A stretch of DNA of 9,351 bases from an uncultured Lachnospiraceae bacterium (lineage in GTDB: Bacteria; Bacillota_A; Clostridia; Lachnospirales; Lachnospiraceae). Positions 5,927 through 9,351 of this stretch are shown one piece after another. Where the stretch lies: contig CAJUFW010000139.1 in the NCBI GenBank assembly GCA_910585655.1, forward strand, positions 1 to 9,351, read 5' to 3'. The notes beneath the pieces are model-generated. The model worked only from the letters and a program-made list of their open reading frames with translations, was not told where the DNA came from and did no database searches. A program made the translations under genes and the position numbers. Numbering within the stretch: the stretch's first letter is position 1; every line of letters starts with the position of its first letter.

Positions 5927-6008
5927 AGGAAAGGGAAATTGCAGTGAACTACTATAAATACTGCAGAGTTCTGCGGCGGAATAACAATACAGGAATGGGG
6001 ATATAACG

Positions 6009-6290
6009 ATGAAGAAAGAAAATCGTAATATAGCAAGGGCTCTGTTCCTGATTACACAGTTAGGGATTAATATGCTGGTGACGATTTTTTTGTCTGCTTG
6101 GTTTGGAAGCTTTTTAGACAGAAAGCTGGGAACCAGCTTTTTTCTGATAGTTTTTTTGATTTTAGGGATACTGGCGGCTTATCGAAACGCCTATAAGATG
6201 ACAAAGATATTTTATGCAAAGGATAAGCGTAGAGAGGAAAGGGAGCAGGAATATTTTGATAGCTTGGTGAAGGGGCAGAAAAGAAAATGA
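6009..6290 (+). CDS. atpZ: AtpZ/AtpI-family small membrane protein, first gene of the atp operon
   Basis: This 93-residue protein matches the two-helix AtpZ (ATPase gene 1, PF09527-type) family found at the head of many bacterial atp operons. Helix one spans about 10-33 and helix two about 42-61. The loop between them has the family pattern GSFLDRKLGTSFFLIVFLIL (34-53), followed by GILAAYRNAY (53-62). A strongly charged C-terminal tail (KDKRREEREQE, about 72-82) would face the cytoplasm. Proposed roles in other bacteria are assembly or stabilisation of the Fo ring together with AtpI, and divalent cation uptake; neither can be read from sequence. The ribosome binding site is modest (AGGAATGGGG, 5991-6000). 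Its TGA overlaps the next ATG by four bases. Confidence 0.82.
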   Translation: MKKENRNIARALFLITQLGINMLVTIFLSAWFGSFLDRKLGTSFFLIVFLILGILAAYRNAYKMTKIFYAKDKRREEREQEYFDSLVKGQKRK

Positions 6291-6697
6291 CTGGAAATGA
6301 GGAAAAACAGGCAAAGGATACGTTATATACGTTAATTCTGGGAACGGTTGTTTTCGGAATTATTTTTGGCGCTCTGGGAACGCTGCTGTTTGTAGATGCC
6401 AGGGCGTCTTTCGCATGTGGCGTATTACTGGGGATGGTAACAGCGTGCAGTATTGCCGTTCATCTATATAAGACAATAGACAAGGCGCTTGATATGGCGC
6501 CGGAATCTGCTGTCAGTTACACAAGGCGCATGGCGCTGTTGCGGATTGGGCTTATGGGAATTCCGATTATCCTGGCTCTCTTGGTTCCGGCTTATCTCCA
6601 TGTCCTAGGAGTGTTTTTAGGGCTGCTGGGACTGAAGGCAGGAGCATTTTTGCAGCCGGGTATCCTAAAGCTCTTACAAAGAAGGCGGCCATCTTAG
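6287..6697 (+). CDS. atpI: ATP synthase subunit I
   Basis: This 136-residue protein has four predicted membrane helices, at about 12-35, 40-61, 81-101 and 103-121. Gene order and topology match the ATP synthase I protein (PF03899-type), which assists assembly of the c ring. A basic C-terminus (LLQRRRPS) follows the last helix. The start overlaps the atpZ stop as ATGA (6287-6290), and only a poor GGGG site (6273-6276) precedes it, so translation probably depends on coupling to atpZ. The protein is poorly conserved between genera, so the assignment rests on position and hydrophobicity as well as sequence. The stop codon sits in the loop of a small hairpin (6684-6707). Confidence 0.8.
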   Translation: MTGNEEKQAKDTLYTLILGTVVFGIIFGALGTLLFVDARASFACGVLLGMVTACSIAVHLYKTIDKALDMAPESAVSYTRRMALLRIGLMGIPIILALLVPAYLHVLGVFLGLLGLKAGAFLQPGILKLLQRRRPS

Positions 6698-6707
6698 GAT
6701 GGTAGCC
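6684..6707 (+). promoter_or_regulatory. hairpin with the atpI stop codon in its loop
   Basis: CCATC (6689-6693) pairs with GATGG (6698-6702) around the loop TTAG, which contains the atpI stop (6695-6697). After a 2x2 internal loop, GGC (6684-6686) pairs with GCC (6705-6707). There is no T run, so it is not a terminator. It ends 11 bases before the atpB ribosome binding site. Confidence 0.45.
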
Positions 6708-6732
6708 AGAAGGGAAAAGAAGGTGAGAAAAA

Positions 6733-7479
6733 GTGCTGAATGAAGTAGCGCCTATGCTGTTGTCTTCGGGGCAAGAGGTGGATGTGGGAATTACCGGTTA
6801 TTTCAGCTATCATTTGTTCGGGCAGGAGCTGTATTTGACGACCAGCCATATCGGTCTGGTGATTATCCTCCTGGCATTTGTAGTGTTTGCGCTGGTTGCC
6901 AATTACACGATTCGCCATGCTGACCCCTATAAGCCGCCTGGAAAATTCCTGAATATCCTGGAACTGTTGGTAGAACAGATGGATAATTTGACTAGGGAGA
7001 ATATGGGAGAAGCCCATGGACACAAATTTTCCAATTACATTGGAACGCTGTTTGGCTTTATCCTCATATGTAATATTTCCGGGCTTTTAGGACTACGCGC
7101 ACCGACAGCAGATTATGGAACCACCCTGGGACTGGCGCTGATTACCTTTGTGCTGATTCATTACAACGGTTTCAAGTATCAAAAGATGAAGCACATCACG
7201 GATCTGTTCCATCCGCTGCCGCTGGCACCGATTAATATTATCGGAGAATTTGCGACGCCTCTTTCTATGTCGCTTCGTCTATTCGGTAATATTTTGTCAG
7301 GAACGGTTATGCTGGGGCTGATTTACGGCTTGCTGCCGAAGCTCCTCCTGCTGTTTGGCTCGCCGGTTCTGTCGCTCCTGCATGCGTATTTCGACGGATT
7401 TTCGGGAGCTATCCAGACCTATGTATTCTGTATGCTGACGATGGTATTCATCGCCCAAAACTTTGATACGGAAGAGTAG
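6733..7479 (+). CDS. atpB: F-type ATP synthase subunit a
   Basis: Subunit a forms the ion half-channels beside the c ring in the Fo membrane sector. The 248-residue protein has five to six hydrophobic segments, and the signature helix contains the essential Arg182 in EFATPLSMSLRLFGNILSG (172-190). The C-terminal helix GAIQTYVFCMLTMVFIAQNF (225-244) carries the conserved Gln. HPLPLAPINIIGE (160-172) is the usual approach to the Arg helix. The start is GTG at 6733, six bases after AAGGTGAG (6719-6726). An ATG at 6754 would lack a ribosome binding site. A 93-base gap to atpE holds a structured RNA, longer than the usual spacing here. Confidence 0.93.
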   Translation: MLNEVAPMLLSSGQEVDVGITGYFSYHLFGQELYLTTSHIGLVIILLAFVVFALVANYTIRHADPYKPPGKFLNILELLVEQMDNLTRENMGEAHGHKFSNYIGTLFGFILICNISGLLGLRAPTADYGTTLGLALITFVLIHYNGFKYQKMKHITDLFHPLPLAPINIIGEFATPLSMSLRLFGNILSGTVMLGLIYGLLPKLLLLFGSPVLSLLHAYFDGFSGAIQTYVFCMLTMVFIAQNFDTEE

Positions 7480-7510
7480 GCTGACACAATTCATTATTAA
7501 ATTATCAAGA

Positions 7511-7557
7511 TGCCGTGTGGCTAAGACCACGTGCGACAGAAGTCGCATAAGACGGCA
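7511..7557 (+). promoter_or_regulatory. three-way-junction RNA structure in the atpE leader
   Basis: TGCCGT (7511-7516) pairs perfectly with ACGGCA (7552-7557) as a closing stem. Inside it, GTGG (7517-7520) pairs with CCAC (7527-7530) around a 6-base loop, and TGCGAC (7532-7537) pairs with GTCGCA (7542-7547) around AGAA. All 16 pairs are Watson-Crick. The fold ends four bases before the atpE GGAGG (7562-7566), leaving that site free. There is no T tract, so it is not a terminator. Function is inferred to be mRNA stability or enhanced atpE translation. Confidence 0.6.
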
Positions 7558-7567
7558 GAATGGAGGA
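7552..7567 (+). repeat. 16-base leader cassette, copy 1 (before atpE)
   Basis: ACGGCAGAATGGAGGA at 7552-7567 recurs exactly at 7858-7873 ahead of atpF. It includes the 3' strand of a hairpin and the Shine-Dalgarno sequence. Confidence 0.85.
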
Positions 7568-7572
7568 AATTT

Positions 7573-7842
7573 ATGAGTAACATTACGAATGAAGGTTTGA
7601 TTTTAGCTTGTTCTGCAATCGGTGCCGGACTGGCCATGATTGCCGGACTTGGACCTGGTATCGGGCAGGGTATTGCTGCTGGTTACGGCGCATCTGCCGT
7701 AGGGCGCAATCCTGGCGCAAGAGGAACCATCATGTCTACCATGTTAGTTGGTCAGGCCGTTGCTGAGACAACTGGTCTTTACAGTTTTGCAGTCGCTATT
7801 ATCCTGATCTTTGCAAATCCTCTGCTGGGTAAATTAAAATAA
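7573..7842 (+). CDS. atpE: F-type ATP synthase subunit c, predicted Na+-binding
   Basis: Subunit c is the two-helix hairpin that forms the rotor ring. The 89-residue protein has helix one at about 8-36 with GAGLAMIAGLGPGIGQG, the loop GRNPGA (44-49), and helix two at about 52-80. The ion-carrying carboxylate is Glu65. Gln32, Val63, Glu65, Thr66, Thr67 and Tyr70 line up with the Na+ ligand set of the Ilyobacter tartaricus ring (Q32, V63, E65, S66, T67, Y70), with Thr replacing Ser66 and keeping the hydroxyl. This predicts a sodium-coupled enzyme. The frame is open back to a GTG at 7531, but GGAGG (7562-7566) six bases before ATG 7573 and the family length fix the start there. An RNA three-way junction precedes it. 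Confidence 0.95.
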   Translation: MSNITNEGLILACSAIGAGLAMIAGLGPGIGQGIAAGYGASAVGRNPGARGTIMSTMLVGQAVAETTGLYSFAVAIILIFANPLLGKLK

Positions 7843-7848
7843 GCAGCC

Positions 7849-7862
7849 GCCGGGTAAACGGC
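7849..7862 (+). promoter_or_regulatory. short hairpin in the atpF leader
   Basis: GCCG (7849-7852) pairs with CGGC (7859-7862) around GGTAAA; an alternative 5' strand is 7846-7849. The 3' arm lies in the same 16-base cassette that closes the atpE leader fold, so the atpF start sits at a matching distance from a stem. Confidence 0.4.
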
Positions 7863-7873
7863 AGAATGGAGGA
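7858..7873 (+). repeat. 16-base leader cassette, copy 2 (before atpF)
   Basis: This is an exact copy of 7552-7567 (ACGGCAGAATGGAGGA). It ends with the atpF Shine-Dalgarno GGAGGA, 5 bases before the ATG at 7879. Confidence 0.85.
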
Positions 7874-7878
7874 TTACC

Positions 7879-8406
7879 ATGATACTGATGGAAGGAAGAA
7901 TCTTTGGCTTAGACGCCCAGCTTCTCCAGGATACAGGGATTGTGCTGCTGGCAGTATTCTTCTTATTTATCCTGTTGTCCTATTTGGTATTTAATCCAGC
8001 GAGAGCGCTGCTGCAAAAGCGTAGGGAAAAAATCGTCGGAGAGATGGAGACTGCGGCGAGAGAGAAAGCAGATGCAATCCAGATGAAAGGCGAGTACGAA
8101 GGAAAGCTGGCGGCTGCCGATAAAGAGGTAGACGAGATTCTGACGGAAGCCCGTAAAAAGGGCCAGAAGCGCGGGGACGAAATCGTGGCACAGGCAAAGG
8201 AAGAGGCTGGTCGCGTCATGAGCCGCGCAGAGAAGGAAATCGAGCTGGAAAAAGAAAAGATGAAGGACGAAGTAAAGCAGGAGATGATAACGGTCGCCCA
8301 AGCCATGGCTGCCAAAGTGGTAGCGACTTCTATGGACGAGGCAAAGCAGGCCAAACTGTTAGAGGATACATTGAAGGAAATGGGTGATGATACATGGCGA
8401 AGTTAG
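7879..8406 (+). CDS. atpF: F-type ATP synthase subunit b
   Basis: Subunit b is the peripheral stalk that ties Fo to the F1 head. The 175-residue protein has a single N-terminal membrane helix (about 18-38, GIVLLAVFFLFILLSYLVF), then the family hinge NPARALLQKRREKI (39-52). A long, highly charged Glu/Lys/Ala-rich helix (about 45-150) follows and should form the dimeric right-handed coiled coil. The C-terminal part (VAQAMAAKVVATSMDEAKQ, about 139-157) contacts subunit delta. GGAGGA (7868-7873) five bases upstream sets the start. The end overlaps atpH by 13 bases. The single gene with no b' paralogue beside it implies a homodimeric stalk. Confidence 0.93.
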   Translation: MILMEGRIFGLDAQLLQDTGIVLLAVFFLFILLSYLVFNPARALLQKRREKIVGEMETAAREKADAIQMKGEYEGKLAAADKEVDEILTEARKKGQKRGDEIVAQAKEEAGRVMSRAEKEIELEKEKMKDEVKQEMITVAQAMAAKVVATSMDEAKQAKLLEDTLKEMGDDTWRS

Positions 8407-8930
8407 TTTCTAAAACCTATGGGGAAGCCCTGTTTGAACTGGTTTTGGAAAAGGGAACCATGGACGAGGCACTCGAAGAGCTAAACGGCGTACTTGGTGT
8501 GCTGAAGGAGCATGGGGAGTTAGATCAGCTCCTGACCCATCCTAAGATTTCCAAGGAAGAGAAAATCTCGGTCATGGAGCAGGTATTCAAAGGAAGGATA
8601 TCAGACGACGTGCTGGGCTTTTTGCTGATCCTGATAGAAAAAGGCCGTTATACAGAGCTGCCTGCCGTGGCAGAATATTTTATCAGCCAGGTCAGGGAGT
8701 ATAAGAACATCGGTACTGCACAGGTGACATCTGCATTCCCTGTTACAGAGGAACAGAAAAAGCAGATTGAGGAAAAGCTTTTGTCCACCACGGATTATAC
8801 AGCCTTTGAGATGGAATACCAGACAGACCCATCCCTAATCGGCGGTGTTATCATACGGATAGGAGATCGGGTAGTCGATGGAAGTGTACGGAATAAGCTG
8901 GCAAAGCTGGCGCAGTCCGTGTCCGCGTAA
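8394..8930 (+). CDS. atpH: F-type ATP synthase subunit delta
   Basis: Subunit delta (OSCP-like) caps the F1 head and binds subunit b. The 178-residue protein begins MAKLVSKTYGEALFELVLEKG, the standard helix-one pattern, with an N-terminal helical domain to about residue 105. The C-terminal signature is DPSLIGGVIIRIGDRVVDGSVRNKLAKL (about 145-172). Length is normal. The ATG lies 13 bases inside atpF, in another frame. GGTGAT (8383-8388), complementary to the 16S tail on its 5' side, is 5 bases upstream, and AAGGAA lies farther off at 8374-8379. Coupled translation with atpF is likely and would help make the two stalk proteins together. A structured 78-base gap separates it from atpA. Confidence 0.94.
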   Translation: MAKLVSKTYGEALFELVLEKGTMDEALEELNGVLGVLKEHGELDQLLTHPKISKEEKISVMEQVFKGRISDDVLGFLLILIEKGRYTELPAVAEYFISQVREYKNIGTAQVTSAFPVTEEQKKQIEEKLLSTTDYTAFEMEYQTDPSLIGGVIIRIGDRVVDGSVRNKLAKLAQSVSA

Positions 8931-8934
8931 TACG

Positions 8935-8980
8935 GCCAGAACAGGAGATTCCAAGCTTTTCTGGAAAGGCCTGTGTTGGC
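8935..8980 (+). promoter_or_regulatory. long interrupted hairpin in the atpH-atpA gap
   Basis: Three five-pair segments stack: 8935-8939 with 8976-8980 (one G-U), 8941-8945 with 8970-8974, and 8949-8953 with 8962-8966. They are separated by a single A-G mismatch and by a purine-only 3x3 internal loop (AGA/AGG). The apical loop is 8 bases. There is no T run after it, so it is not a terminator. It ends 10 bases before the atpA ribosome binding site. Confidence 0.55.
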
Positions 8981-9008
8981 ATAAATCAAGAGGAAGGTGC
9001 ATAATCCT

Positions 9009-9351
9009 ATGAATTTAAAACCAGAAGAGATCAGCTCCGTGATCAAGGAGCAGATTAAGAATTATAGCACCAAACTGGAAGTATCAGATGTGGGAACGGT
9101 TATCCAGGTGGCAGACGGTATCGCCCGTATCCATGGACTGGAAAAGGCGATGCAGGGAGAGCTGTTGGAGTTCCCGAATGAAATTTACGGAATGGTGTTA
9201 AACCTTGAGGAAGATAATGTAGGTGCGGTGCTTCTCGGTGACAGCAAAAACATCAACGAGGGAGATACCGTAAAGACGACCGGGCGTGTAGTAGAGGTTC
9301 CGGTCGGAGACGCTATGTTAGGCAGGGTAGTCAACGCCCTGGGGCAGCCGA
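9009..9351 (+). CDS. atpA: F-type ATP synthase subunit alpha, N-terminal part (runs off the window)
   Basis: Translation from ATG 9009 gives 114 codons with no stop, beginning MNLKPEEISSVIKEQIKNYS. The next parts, VGTVIQVADGIARIHGLEKAMQGELLEF (about 28-55) and GMVLNLEEDNVGAVLLGD (about 61-78), form the alpha-subunit N-terminal beta-barrel. GRVVEVPVGDAMLGRVVNALGQP (about 92-114) leads toward the nucleotide-binding domain. Walker A (expected near residue 170) lies beyond the window. Alpha is the largely non-catalytic nucleotide-binding partner of beta in the F1 hexamer. AGGAAGG (8991-8997) lies 11 bases before the start. Truncation is due only to the window edge. Confidence 0.95.
   Translation, partial: MNLKPEEISSVIKEQIKNYSTKLEVSDVGTVIQVADGIARIHGLEKAMQGELLEFPNEIYGMVLNLEEDNVGAVLLGDSKNINEGDTVKTTGRVVEVPVGDAMLGRVVNALGQP

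Noticed and set aside
5694..5957. Plus-strand 87-codon frame opposite the DUF402 start and into the atp upstream region
   Set aside because: It runs through both divergent promoters and the palindrome, has no ribosome binding site, and lies opposite a convincing gene.
7511..7557. tRNA or tRNA-like cloverleaf
   Set aside because: There are only three short stems in 47 bases, with no anticodon arm, T-loop consensus or CCA-adjacent acceptor.
7531..7572. Upstream GTG extension of atpE by 14 residues
   Set aside because: It lies within the RNA fold, lacks a ribosome binding site, and would make subunit c atypically long with a basic N-terminus.
7980..8354. Minus-strand 124-codon Ser/Ala/Phe-rich frame opposite atpF
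   Set aside because: The composition is the mirror of atpF's Glu/Lys/Ala coiled-coil codons; it is a shadow frame.
8935..8980. Terminator between atpH and atpA
   Set aside because: No T run follows the stem, and atpA must be transcribed with the rest of the operon.

Overview
The window is chromosomal housekeeping DNA from a low-to-moderate GC Bacillota, most likely class Clostridia and plausibly Lachnospiraceae. The evidence is strong AGGAGG-type ribosome binding sites, TG-extended sigma-A promoters, rho-independent terminators, an EcfA1-EcfA2-EcfT-TruA block, and an atp operon that opens with a small AtpZ-like gene and AtpI. The species call is an inference from gene content and protein style. 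No mobile element, CRISPR array, rRNA or tRNA is visible.

Layout, left to right. (1) 61-522 encodes a LURP-one-related (LOR) beta-barrel protein, closed by a terminator at 574-612. (2) 677-4052 is a tight plus-strand operon, ecfA1-ecfA2-ecfT-truA: the shared ATPase/transmembrane module of a group II ECF vitamin transporter plus tRNA pseudouridine synthase A. A candidate promoter for it is embedded in the preceding terminator. (3) A strong promoter at 4061-4089 drives a low-molecular-weight phosphatase that resembles the protein-arginine phosphatase YwlE, followed by rpiB. The unit ends at a bidirectional terminator (5132-5172). (4) A minus-strand DUF402 gene (5235-5789) converges on that terminator. 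It has its own promoter at 5817-5845. (5) A divergent strong promoter (5898-5926) starts the ATP synthase operon atpZ-atpI-atpB-atpE-atpF-atpH-atpA, and atpA runs off the window end.

Functionally the window joins vitamin uptake, tRNA modification, a probable phospho-arginine eraser, a pentose-phosphate isomerase and the F1Fo ATP synthase. The c subunit carries a full Na+-type ligand set (Q32, V63, E65, T66, T67, Y70), so the enzyme is predicted to be sodium-coupled. The phosphatase-rpiB-atp order matches part of the Bacillus subtilis ywlE-rpiB-ywlG-glyA-upp-atp neighbourhood.

The most unusual material is non-coding. The atp operon has computable RNA folds in its intercistronic gaps: a compact three-way junction just ahead of atpE, a hairpin ahead of atpF that shares a 16-base 3' cassette with the atpE leader, a long interrupted hairpin ahead of atpA, and a small hairpin holding the atpI stop codon ahead of atpB. 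These could set unequal subunit output from one mRNA. A 27-bp imperfect palindrome with a third half-site lies between the divergent DUF402 and atp promoters and could be an operator or UP-like element.
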